Virus record (IMG/VR): IMGVR_UViG_3300037468_000288
Span: 1-41,290 of that record
Reading direction: 5' to 3' (one strand)
From: a virus
DNA: 41,290 nucleotides
Shown here: positions 14,393 to 21,496 of the stretch, in pieces
How positions within the stretch are numbered: position 1 is the first letter of the stretch
How the letters are laid out: each line of letters opens with the position of its first letter
Made by a program: the position numbers and the translations under genes
Notes under the pieces: generated by a model
The model's database searches: none
Seen by the model: the letters and a program-made list of their open reading frames with translations, nothing else
What the model was told of the DNA's origin: nothing

Positions 14393-15295
14393 TCAAGTGT
14401 TGTAGCCTAGTTTCACTGCATATTCGCCGTCAGCAAGTGCCGGCCAAGACACCATATCAAAAATCCAATAGCCCGATGTGTAGATCGGATGGATAGCAAT
14501 AACCCCCTCCTGAGCCCCAACAAAGATGCTGTCTCCAACGCCTATATTAGACAACGCGGTATTGTGATCCACGCCATCCTTGTCGATGTTATTTATGCGA
14601 ACCTGAACCCCGGTAGAGGTAATGTTGCCGGTAGCGGGAACAGCTCCAACCGTCTTGTAGTCGTACCGAGCACTGACGATTGGGACCCCATTACTTACAG
14701 CTGTGTTTGCCCCAACCGCATTAGTGGCAGTAACGTGACAGGTCAGGATATGACCCAAGTCGCCAGCCTGTACTACATAGGTGCTAGAAATTGCGCCAAC
14801 AATTGGGGTGCCTCGTTGAAACCATTTATAGGCGTAGGTTATCGTCGCAGTCCCCGTCCAAGTCCCTGAAGTACAGGTTAGGGTACTTCCTACGATAGCG
14901 TCTCCAGTTACGTGTGGGGAAACGGTATTTGTAGGAATATCGCCGGTAGGAGGCGCGGTCAAAGTTGTGTATACCCCTCCTGCCGGACCAACTCGAATTC
15001 CTCCGACAAACGGATCAGTTGCTACCGGGGTAGTGTCGGTCTGCGCCTTCAACGCGCCTGTGCTAGTACGAGGCAATCCATCAACGAAGGTCACAATGGC
15101 ATCAGAGCTTAGTACCAATGCTCCATTATCAGCTACCATTAATCCATTGACAAAGTTATCACTTACCACATTAGTTACATGAACCTGATTAGTGTTGCTA
15201 ACAGCGACACCACCCCGGAGAGTGCTAGTTGCTGCAACCGGGGAAGACGTTGAGCTAACCCGGCCCGCGTCGTCTAAACAATCTCCGGGGATCAT
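14393..15295 (-). CDS. Ig-like domain virion surface protein
   Basis: 300 aa. Residues about 124-208 form a bacterial-type Ig-like domain: GDAIVGSTLTCTSGTWTG, then TYAYKWFQRGTPIVGAISST and GHILTCHVTATNAVGA, with Cys141 and Cys186 placed for the core disulfide and Trp158 in the core. The flanks are beta-rich without known motifs. Ig-like domains on phage heads or fibres bind weakly to carbohydrates or mucus. It is encoded just after the decoration-like protein behind the capsid gene, so exposure on the head is likely. Confidence 0.75.
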   Translation of the reverse strand: MIPGDCLDDAGRVSSTSSPVAATSTLRGGVAVSNTNQVHVTNVVSDNFVNGLMVADNGALVLSSDAIVTFVDGLPRTSTGALKAQTDTTPVATDPFVGGIRVGPAGGVYTTLTAPPTGDIPTNTVSPHVTGDAIVGSTLTCTSGTWTGTATITYAYKWFQRGTPIVGAISSTYVVQAGDLGHILTCHVTATNAVGANTAVSNGVPIVSARYDYKTVGAVPATGNITSTGVQVRINNIDKDGVDHNTALSNIGVGDSIFVGAQEGVIAIHPIYTSGYWIFDMVSWPALADGEYAVKLGYNT

Positions 15296-15296
15296 C

Positions 15297-15689
15297 TTAC
15301 GACTCCGCCGTTAAAGAGGCCCAGAAGAAGTCGCCAACAACGACTCCGCCCTTTACATAACAACTGTAAGTACCAGCACCCGCAGTCGCAGCTCCCGCAG
15401 TAACAGTACAAGTAGCATTTTCTGCGATAGTACCCGCCGCCCGGACCCACTGTGAAGACCCACCGGTTACGTCGTTATCGTTATCCGGGCAAGTAAAGTC
15501 CGGCTGAGGGGCTGTGCCCGCGACAATACTACCTTCTCCAAGAACGTTGGTCTTGTACCCGGTAGCTGAGTTGTACCCAATGTAATTGGTATTCGCTGCC
15601 AAGGCAGTTTCTGTTGGGGCCTCTACATACAGCCCAATGGCCGGCTGAACTCCCGCCGCCCCGATATGTGCACCTGCTGCTCCAGCCAT
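15297..15689 (-). CDS. Predicted capsid decoration protein
   Basis: 130 aa preceded by AAGGAG. Ala/Gly/Thr-rich and beta-rich, starting MAGAAGAHIGAAGVQPAIGL and ending SCYVKGGVVVGDFFWASLTA. Contains two Cys pairs that could form disulfides. Position after the major capsid gene and the small size fit a head decoration or head-fibre base protein. Assigned from context. Confidence 0.6.
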   Translation of the reverse strand: MAGAAGAHIGAAGVQPAIGLYVEAPTETALAANTNYIGYNSATGYKTNVLGEGSIVAGTAPQPDFTCPDNDNDVTGGSSQWVRAAGTIAENATCTVTAGAATAGAGTYSCYVKGGVVVGDFFWASLTAES

Positions 15690-15699
15690 GATCTACTCC

Positions 15700-15747
15700 T
15701 TACTTTTTAGGCGGCAGTGGAGGCCGCTTGGTTTTACTACATCCCAT
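15700..15747 (-). CDS. Possible 15-aa micropeptide
   Basis: ATG at 15747 with AGGAAG 6 nt upstream encodes MGCSKTKRPPLPPKK. Its TAA overlaps the ribosome site (TAAGGAG) of the decoration gene, so translation of one would feed the other. Tiny basic proline-rich reading frames like this recur in phage capsid regions, but the length gives no statistical support. Confidence 0.3.
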   Translation of the reverse strand: MGCSKTKRPPLPPKK

Positions 15748-15788
15748 GATACGCTTCCTGTAAAAAGCGGCTGATGTTTTAATCCAGT

Positions 15789-15816
15789 CCCCGCCAAGCT
15801 TTCGGCAGTGGCGGGG
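15789..15816 (-). other. Stem-loop after the capsid gene
   Basis: Inverted repeat CCCCGCCA/TGGCGGGG with a 12-nt loop, 21 nt downstream of the major capsid stop. No T-run follows in either direction, so it is not a classic terminator. It could protect the 3' end of capsid mRNA or act as a partial stop that raises the capsid-to-downstream ratio. Confidence 0.5.
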
Positions 15817-15836
15817 AAGGCATCAACCGTGAAACC

Positions 15837-16823
15837 TTACTCCGCGATGATACCCTGGAACTGAGCACCCGAGCAAGTCAGGTTGCCGGCCCATGCGAGG
15901 ATTTGCACGGCGGCGTCCTGGTTGACCGAGTAGCGCGAACCGGGGGACAGCGGAACCATGTTGCGCTGAGCGTGTGGACGGTACTTGATGTACTTGGTAT
16001 TCAGGAAGTACATCGTCTTGGACGCAACACCCGCCGACGACATCCCGATACCGCCGTCCAATACCACGTCGGCGTCCATGTACTTCACGGATACAAAACC
16101 CAACTTGGCGTCTTCGGCAGACGTGAACCGCTGGATTGCTTGCAGGGAAGCAACGAAGTAGCCCCAATACGAGTTGTCCATTACGACCAGGTCAGGGCGA
16201 TCAGTACCACGAACCAGGGATGCCCACATCGCGTTCATCACGGCCTGGATATTGGCCGAGGTGGTGGCGGCGCCGTTGAAGGTACTAGCGTCAAGAGCCT
16301 GATTCTTCCAGAAGGTCCAAGTGGCGCGGTCGATGCCGCCGTAGGAGTTAGTGTTAGTGGTGGGAACTGCGGCCTTTAGGCCGGTGATCTGCTTGCCGCC
16401 CGAACCCGTACCATCGCTGTAGATGCCCGATGCAATGAGGTTGGCCATAGTCGATTCGGCCACCGTCATGCGGGACTCCAGCAAGTCGATAATTTGCTCC
16501 TTGCCGGCGTTCTGCAGTTGCTCCAGGCCGGAAATAGTGACCGGACAGGCTGCCTGCTTGATGTCGAACTGCGCTGCGCTGATCACGTCCTGCGCGGCGA
16601 CCGGCAGCGTCTCATAACCGCTGTAGTAGCCCGCGTTGCCATTCGGGGCAAAGCTGAGTTCTTCGATGATGATGTTACCGCCGCTGAATGTCTTGATGTT
16701 CCCGCGCTGCTTGAGACGGGACAGGAGGGCGTTGTTCGAGGTCACGTTGTCGGCAATTTGGCCGGTACGGGATTGGATCGTAGTAGCGATGATGTCGCTA
16801 ATTGCGCTGTTTGCGAAAGCCAT
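15837..16823 (-). CDS. Major capsid protein (HK97 fold)
   Basis: 328 aa, preceded by GGAGT. The sequence has the layout of short HK97-type capsid proteins: helical N-arm (IATTIQSRTGQIADNV), an extended loop region (GGNIIIEELSFAPNGN), a spine-helix region (IIDLLESRMTVAESTMANLI) and a C-terminal part with MVPLSPGSRYSVNQDAAVQI. No protease domain is present. It follows the scaffold gene and a 61-codon gene. It forms the shell together with the decoration-like proteins encoded downstream. Confidence 0.88.
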   Translation of the reverse strand: MAFANSAISDIIATTIQSRTGQIADNVTSNNALLSRLKQRGNIKTFSGGNIIIEELSFAPNGNAGYYSGYETLPVAAQDVISAAQFDIKQAACPVTISGLEQLQNAGKEQIIDLLESRMTVAESTMANLIASGIYSDGTGSGGKQITGLKAAVPTTNTNSYGGIDRATWTFWKNQALDASTFNGAATTSANIQAVMNAMWASLVRGTDRPDLVVMDNSYWGYFVASLQAIQRFTSAEDAKLGFVSVKYMDADVVLDGGIGMSSAGVASKTMYFLNTKYIKYRPHAQRNMVPLSPGSRYSVNQDAAVQILAWAGNLTCSGAQFQGIIAE

Positions 16824-16841
16824 GATATTACTCCAAAAAAG

Positions 16842-17027
16842 TCAAATGAGGGGTCTGCGTCCTACAACTAATACTTCATCCTCTACCAGACTGGGCTCAT
16901 CTGCTGTCTTGGGTTGGGGCGTCTCCAGTGACGCCAGGGGCGTCTGGAGGTACTGCGTGGGTAGTACTTCATCAATCCTCTTGATGGGGAGGATTGGTCC
17001 AACAATTATATGTAACATTGTGTTCAT
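16842..17027 (-). CDS. Small protein between scaffold and capsid
   Basis: 61 aa. The ATG overlaps the scaffold stop as ATGA at 17027-17024, and the capsid gene begins 18 nt after its stop. Hydrophobic N-terminus (MNTMLHIIVGPILPI), then an acidic, proline-rich part. It is short, in the same operon and coupled to scaffold translation, which supports it as real. Function unknown. Confidence 0.6.
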   Translation of the reverse strand: MNTMLHIIVGPILPIKRIDEVLPTQYLQTPLASLETPQPKTADEPSLVEDEVLVVGRRPLI

Positions 17028-18097
17028 ATTCTTGCCGAGTTGAAGGCTGATTCAAGGTGCGCCCGCAAGCTGTTATCTGCGGGGGTAAATCCGGCGCCAC
17101 CAACTGGAGCCCCGGATACGCTGGAAGCTGCGGCTTTTGCCCGCTGAGCTTCGGCATGTTGCTGATTTGCGGTAAAGCTGGTCGTTTGAGCGTTTGGGGT
17201 GGATTCGTACCCCGCAGCTAGCACGGCCGTCTTGTAAGCGTCTTCAAGGGACATCGCCCTGTTACGTCTCGCGGCCAGATCAATAAGGTCAGCCATGTCT
17301 GCGCGAACGTCATCAAAGTGCGGATACTTCGGGTCAAGCGCCATCGTCTCAACCGTGTGCTCGATTTCCTCCTGGCTACGCCGGGCGGCTTCCTGCTCAC
17401 GACTCAGGATGGGCGCGAGAGCTTGGCGTAGTTGCTCCTGCACCAGCGCTTGTATATCCATAGCCTGAGGTTGTGCGGGAGCAGTTTGAGCACCGGCCAG
17501 CGCGTTGTCAAGTTCGGCAATGTCAACGTCGTATTCCTTGATCAGTCGAGCCATGTAGGCAGCCTTTTGCGTGCGAGGAGCTGACGCAAGTAAGTAGTCG
17601 GCCTTGAGTAGTTCCTCGACAGCATGCAGAGGCGACGAAGCGCCAGCAGCCTGGATTCGCGCCATGTAGGGCGTGACAGTCTTGGTGAATTGCTCAGCCA
17701 ACTGACGGGCCGGGGCCGTCTCTTGAAGGGCCTTCTCGATTTGCATTTCACGGCGATGAATCTCCTGGCGGACTGGTAGAGGAATATTGCCCCACTCTTT
17801 GCGGGGGTCCATCTTCCAGGACACCGGAGCCCGATCAACACGGGACTGCTTCATCTCCGGGGTAGCAGGCTCATCGGCAACCTTCTTCGTGGGGTCCACC
17901 CCGGCATCAGCCTCAGACGGCTTGAGCGAGGAGGGGCCAGCGGCTGGCGGAGCCGTTTCATCGGAAGCTGCCGGGGGAGTGGTAGCAGGTTCCGCAGACG
18001 ACGCCGGGGCCGGGGTGGATTCGGCAGTGACGGCTGCTTCGGGTGTTTCCACCTCAGCCATCGCACTCTCTAGTGCTTCACGAAGATCGGTTGTCAT
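17024..18097 (-). CDS. Capsid scaffolding protein
   Basis: 357 aa. The first about 85 residues are Ala/Pro/Thr/Glu-rich and disordered. The middle is helical and charged (VRQEIHRREMQIEKALQ, DIQALVQEQLRQALAPILSR, QEAARRSQEEIEHTVETMAL). The C-terminus is basic and short (LRAHLESAFNSARI), as in scaffolds that bind the capsid inner face. It lies upstream of the capsid gene in the packaging-to-head order. No catalytic motif suggests a protease fusion. Confidence 0.78.
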   Translation of the reverse strand: MTTDLREALESAMAEVETPEAAVTAESTPAPASSAEPATTPPAASDETAPPAAGPSSLKPSEADAGVDPTKKVADEPATPEMKQSRVDRAPVSWKMDPRKEWGNIPLPVRQEIHRREMQIEKALQETAPARQLAEQFTKTVTPYMARIQAAGASSPLHAVEELLKADYLLASAPRTQKAAYMARLIKEYDVDIAELDNALAGAQTAPAQPQAMDIQALVQEQLRQALAPILSREQEAARRSQEEIEHTVETMALDPKYPHFDDVRADMADLIDLAARRNRAMSLEDAYKTAVLAAGYESTPNAQTTSFTANQQHAEAQRAKAAASSVSGAPVGGAGFTPADNSLRAHLESAFNSARI

Positions 18098-18100
18098 GAT

Positions 18101-18418
18101 TTATCCTTTTAGATAGCCACGTGAGTTGATCACGTCGGCGATTACTCGTTTGGTTTGTTCCCGGTACTCTGGGGTGGCACGATGCTGGAGTGTCGGCTTG
18201 GGCGGGAGTCCCGCCAATTCCGCAGTTGGGACAACATTATGACGGGCGCAGTGATCGCGCATACCAGCACGACCGCGAACAATACTCCCGTCAATGGGGC
18301 TACGGAAGTCTGGGAGGTCAGCCATAATGGTCGGTCCCGACGTGACTTGCGTTTGTTCAATATACTCATCAGCTGGTATTAACTCCCCATTAACTTGAAT
18401 CCAACGTTGTCTGCTCAT
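18101..18418 (-). CDS. Conserved small head-region protein
   Basis: 105 aa from the ATG in the ATGA overlap at 18418. A TTG at 18430 with AGGAGG 7 nt upstream would add four residues, but that AGGAGG also encodes Glu codons of the upstream gene. LPDFRSPIDGSIVRGRAGMR followed by DHCARHNVV looks like the small zinc-ribbon-derived proteins (residue-set I-G-x3-GR-x3-R-x2-LR/C-x2-H) found near portal and scaffold genes in many phages. Function unknown. Confidence 0.65.
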   Translation of the reverse strand: MSRQRWIQVNGELIPADEYIEQTQVTSGPTIMADLPDFRSPIDGSIVRGRAGMRDHCARHNVVPTAELAGLPPKPTLQHRATPEYREQTKRVIADVINSRGYLKG

Positions 18419-18789
18419 GCTAGCATCCAAATAAGTGCCTCCTCTTCATCCGCATCTTCATCCAGCTTCTGTTTCAGGCGGATGTCCATTAGCACAATTG
18501 CTATTACGGTCTCAATGTCCTTCAGTAAGGCTGTCCAGTCAATTCCTCTAGCAACTCTATAGGGGGCAATAACTTGCTGCACCTCTACTACTTCCATTGC
18601 TATCAACTCTCGATAAGCGTCTTTTACTATCTTCCGCTTATCAACTTCAGTACATTCCCATGGGCGCCTAATAAACTGCTGAAGCACCCAACCCCTACCA
18701 CCCCCTCCACCAGCTGTAGGTGGCTTTATCAACAGCCCCCAACTGTTGCCCCAAGAGCGCAGCCAAGATAGTCCCCAAGCTGAGCTCAT
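18415..18789 (-). CDS. Hypothetical protein, 124 aa
   Basis: Start MSSAWGLSWL at 18789 overlaps the previous stop as ATGA. The N-terminal 40 residues are Trp/Gly/Ser-rich with a GGGGGRGW run. The remainder is helical and charged (EVDKRKIVKDAYRELIAMEV) and ends very acidic (DEDADEEEALIWMLA). The helical part may pack as a small bundle. No family recognised. Confidence 0.6.
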   Translation of the reverse strand: MSSAWGLSWLRSWGNSWGLLIKPPTAGGGGGRGWVLQQFIRRPWECTEVDKRKIVKDAYRELIAMEVVEVQQVIAPYRVARGIDWTALLKDIETVIAIVLMDIRLKQKLDEDADEEEALIWMLA

Positions 18790-19289
18790 ACCGGACCCCA
18801 TGGGTCTGCGTCTTGACCAGTACCATCCACGTCAATGTAATTGACCTGAACTATATTAACCGGCAAGACTGCGGCAATTAACGCATTAACTATCGCCTGT
18901 ATATCAGCGGCGGTCAACGTCATCTGACCAGGGTTACTTGCCGCTCCAACCACGTCCCCAGGGTTTCCAACAACAATACCTGATGTATCGTGTATTATTG
19001 CTGCGCCCGTTCTAGCTGCTACACCTACTACATTACCTGCATTTCCAACAACTACCCCGGAGGTGGGGTGGGTTCCGACCCTTGATGCCGCTCCAACTAT
19101 ATTAGCTGCGTTTCCAACGATTACCCCGGAGGTGGGGTGGGTTACTGATCCAGTACTTCTGCTTGCCTCTCCAACTACGTTGGCCGTATTGCCGACAACG
19201 ACGCCTGAAGTAGCATGCGTTACTCCGCCGCTACTTACTGAAGGAGGTTTGCCAATTGCCCATTTCGCAATTGCCGACTTGGCGATCAT
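18786..19289 (-). CDS. Four-repeat beta protein of the surface module
   Basis: 167 aa. After a 22-residue leader come four copies of a 23-26 residue unit with consensus H-x-TSG-V/I-V/I-VGN-x3-VVG-x-A, His at 25, 51, 74 and 100. At DNA level two neighbouring copies share a stretch with CCCCGGAGGTGGGGTGGGTT. The C-terminus (ADIQAIVNALIAAVLPVNIV, then VNYIDVDGTGQDADPWGPV) matches the closing segment of small phage structural proteins ending in NPWGP-like residues. The regular spacing suggests a beta-solenoid or fibre. Likely a virion surface protein. Gene starts 2 nt after the preceding stop and overlaps the next by ATGA. Confidence 0.68.
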   Translation of the reverse strand: MIAKSAIAKWAIGKPPSVSSGGVTHATSGVVVGNTANVVGEASRSTGSVTHPTSGVIVGNAANIVGAASRVGTHPTSGVVVGNAGNVVGVAARTGAAIIHDTSGIVVGNPGDVVGAASNPGQMTLTAADIQAIVNALIAAVLPVNIVQVNYIDVDGTGQDADPWGPV

Positions 19290-19290
19290 A

Positions 19291-19500
19291 CTATGTCAGA
19301 ACCTTAGCAATACGTCTAACCACCCCTGTAACAGTCCTTACATATCCTTTTAGCGTCGATACCGATGTATGGTTACTAATATTATCGATGATAGCCTGTA
19401 GCACTTCAATTTGCTCTTTAACCTCTTGCCGGTCAAGTATCTTCGCAGCTACCGCAAGAATAACGGCGGCAGTGCGCCGATCTGTGGACAGTGATCTCAT
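19291..19500 (-). CDS. Small helical protein, 69 aa
   Basis: Start MRSLSTDRRT at 19500 overlaps the previous stop as ATGA. Largely helical (AAVILAVAAKILDRQEVKEQ and EVLQAIIDNISNHTSVST). The C-terminal part is basic (LKGYVRTVTGVVRRIAKVLT). No signal peptide. It is part of the coupled chain between portal and scaffold. Function unknown. Confidence 0.6.
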   Translation of the reverse strand: MRSLSTDRRTAAVILAVAAKILDRQEVKEQIEVLQAIIDNISNHTSVSTLKGYVRTVTGVVRRIAKVLT

Positions 19501-19874
19501 GTCAGTTCCGGCCAATCTACTGTAACCGCCTCCACTTCTTCAACCGTAGTAGCGACATTAATCTGGTCCCTTGCTACATTACTTGCGTCGATAGTCGCCG
19601 CCACCCCATTCGCATGATTGGAACGCGCGGTCTCGCCATAAATTCCCGTAGCTCTACTGACTTGCTCCCCCCCATCGCCGTAAAACTCAAATAGGCGACG
19701 CTTGCATTCTTGACGATCTGTTTCTATGCGGTCGGCTTTGGCAGCGGGCAACTCGGCGGAGTCTATAGCTGCTTGATCTGGCGGGGTAGTCAGCCATTGC
19801 ACATGGTCGTCAAATAGCACATAATCTATATCGAGTAAATATCCCATGTAGCTTAATGTTACATTCAAGCTCAT
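19497..19874 (-). CDS. Hypothetical protein, possible tail-fibre assembly type
   Basis: 125 aa from the ATG in the ATGA overlap at 19874, with GGAGG 5 nt upstream. YLLDIDYVLFDDHVQWLTTP is followed by PPDQAAIDSAELPAAKADRI and a basic helix (DRQECKRRLFEFYGDGGEQ). A short beta part followed by a helix with D-R-x2-C-K resembles small fibre-assembly chaperones or fibre-adjacent proteins. It directly follows a fibre-like gene. This is suggestive only. Confidence 0.55.
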   Translation of the reverse strand: MSLNVTLSYMGYLLDIDYVLFDDHVQWLTTPPDQAAIDSAELPAAKADRIETDRQECKRRLFEFYGDGGEQVSRATGIYGETARSNHANGVAATIDASNVARDQINVATTVEEVEAVTVDWPELT

Positions 19875-20944
19875 ATGACCTCCGTTATTCCGAACCAGCA
19901 TGAACCAGCGACGGCACCTATTCCACCTTCTTCCGTCCGATATTTGTAAACTAGATAATCTCCGACAACTAGCGGCAACTCTCGCATGCTTTTGCATACT
20001 GGTCCAGTGCCGGCGCCAATCGCCGTAGGCGCAACAACTTGGTCAAATATAACCAGTGTTACACCTGCTGATTTGAACAGTCCGACAGAAATATACTTGA
20101 GGCTACTTATTGCGTCCTTTGCGCGAAACGATACATTAGTTATATAGTTGCCACCGCGTCTAATCGTAATACGATCTGATCCGACCGTTGCAATCGAGCC
20201 ATTATCTATTCGTGCTGTCCAAGCACCAGGTGCCGCCGCAGCTGTCGGTTGGGTGAATGTAGCTGCTGACTCCCCATCGGCCGCTGTAGTTAATTCCATG
20301 TCGCAGGACTGGGCTATACGCCCGTCAATATCTATCACCCACGCCGAATTTGCAGTAACGCAGCGAATAATAACGACCTCATTCGTGATGAATATCCTGC
20401 TCCATTCTGTTCCACCTGCCACGCCGTTGAGCGTATCCCCCGATGCCGCTGTAATCAACAGTTCGTAACTATCATTGCCGCCTGTAAGCATGATGCCAAC
20501 ACGATCTCCAACAGCCGCAACAGCGGGTAGCGTGTAAGTCCGATCTGCTGTAGCCCAAGCTGCCATCGACCCAACATATAGCGAATTGACAACCATGGTT
20601 GTAGCTGCGTCGGCGAGCGCAACTTGCTCTAACGGTAATGATTGTTGCTCTCGCAGTGCTGTACGAGTGACATAGACCTTCTCCGACCCGCTAAGACTAA
20701 TCGCGCTACCAGTACTCGACGCCTCCAGGGTGCCTCGTGTTAGCGTCGTCCCTGAGTGCGTGTAAAGACACTCTCGCGCGACCTCCCACGCTGTACCGTC
20801 CTCGATCACAACATCGAAATAGAGTCCGTTATCACCAGTAGCAAGCGCTTGATAGCCGGACTCCGCAGCTCCGAGCGTCAGCGTGCCGGTGCCTACCGTA
20901 GCGCTAGCCTGGCCTACGCGGTTTTTGTATGTTGGGATTGGCAC
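19871..20944 (-). CDS. Fibre-like virion protein with C-terminal beta tip
   Basis: 357 aa from a GTG at 20944 with GGGAG 6 nt upstream. Residues 9-95 (VGQASATVGTGTLTLGAAES, FDVVIEDGTAWEVARECLYT, GTTLTRGTLEASS) form a conserved N-terminal domain seen on many phage tail and fibre proteins. The middle is beta-rich (YTLPAVAAVGDRVGIMLTGG). The end (GNYITNVSFRAKDA, KYISVGLFKSAGVTLVIFDQ, GDYLVYKYRTEE) resembles a C1q-like trimer tip. It is a second receptor-binding or decoration fibre, unusual because it is encoded between portal and scaffold. Confidence 0.72.
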   Translation of the reverse strand: MPIPTYKNRVGQASATVGTGTLTLGAAESGYQALATGDNGLYFDVVIEDGTAWEVARECLYTHSGTTLTRGTLEASSTGSAISLSGSEKVYVTRTALREQQSLPLEQVALADAATTMVVNSLYVGSMAAWATADRTYTLPAVAAVGDRVGIMLTGGNDSYELLITAASGDTLNGVAGGTEWSRIFITNEVVIIRCVTANSAWVIDIDGRIAQSCDMELTTAADGESAATFTQPTAAAAPGAWTARIDNGSIATVGSDRITIRRGGNYITNVSFRAKDAISSLKYISVGLFKSAGVTLVIFDQVVAPTAIGAGTGPVCKSMRELPLVVGDYLVYKYRTEEGGIGAVAGSCWFGITEVI

Positions 20945-20954
20945 GCCGTACTCC

Positions 20955-21353
20955 CTACTGACTCAAAGCAGCATAGGTGAGGCTGGAACAAGAGACAATA
21001 TCACCGGCGTTGATAACTAACCCGTTGGTCATATTGATATCGCTTCCTGACGCGGCCACGGCGCAACGCACAATGGCAGCAGATGCTGAAGTTTGGAAGG
21101 TTGCGAATGCCGCCGTTCCTCCTCCCGCAGCGTTGGAATCAGAGGTAATAGCTGCCGCCGTAGCTATGCCTCCTGTAGCGGCGCCGAAGGCATTAGGGGT
21201 AGTGAATGGAAGGGTAGCCAACGCCGCACCAGGGGATGCTACGCTTCCACCAGTAGGATTGAATACCAACTTGCTTGACGCTCCTAGCAAAGCGGTTACG
21301 GCATTGGTAGCCGCGTTCTTTGCCGAGTCCGAATGGGTTACTGTTGCTGACAT
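20955..21353 (-). CDS. Small structural protein, beta-rich
   Basis: 132 aa, preceded by AAGGA. The pattern SDSAKNAATNAVTALLGASS, LVFNPTGGSV, TLPFTTPNAFGAATGGIATA, TFQTSASAAIVRCAVAASGS and MTNGLVINAGDIVSCSS is that of a widespread family of small phage structural proteins, probably head or tail decoration, with alternating Ala/Gly/Thr strands. It overlaps the 52-codon gene before it by 16 nt. Confidence 0.65.
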   Translation of the reverse strand: MSATVTHSDSAKNAATNAVTALLGASSKLVFNPTGGSVASPGAALATLPFTTPNAFGAATGGIATAAAITSDSNAAGGGTAAFATFQTSASAAIVRCAVAASGSDINMTNGLVINAGDIVSCSSLTYAALSQ

Positions 21354-21496
21354 TGTGAAGTTCCTTCAATTGGTTGCAGCTGCGGGTCATCAACTACATG
21401 ACCTACCATGTCATATGTTTCCGTCAAACCGGTAGCTTTACGGATGATGGTAACCGTGAAGGTGACCTCACCGGGCGACCCCTTTACATCGTTCAT
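21338..21496 (-). CDS. Small portal-adjacent protein, 52 aa
   Basis: The ATG shares its A with the portal stop (TGATG at 21498-21494). The protein starts MNDVKGSPGEVTFTVTIIRK and continues ATGLTETYDMVG, a conserved-looking beta segment known to me from similar short phage frames beside portal genes. The last ten residues overlap the next gene and look non-conserved (QCQQQ). Function unknown. Confidence 0.65.
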   Translation of the reverse strand: MNDVKGSPGEVTFTVTIIRKATGLTETYDMVGHVVDDPQLQPIEGTSQCQQQ

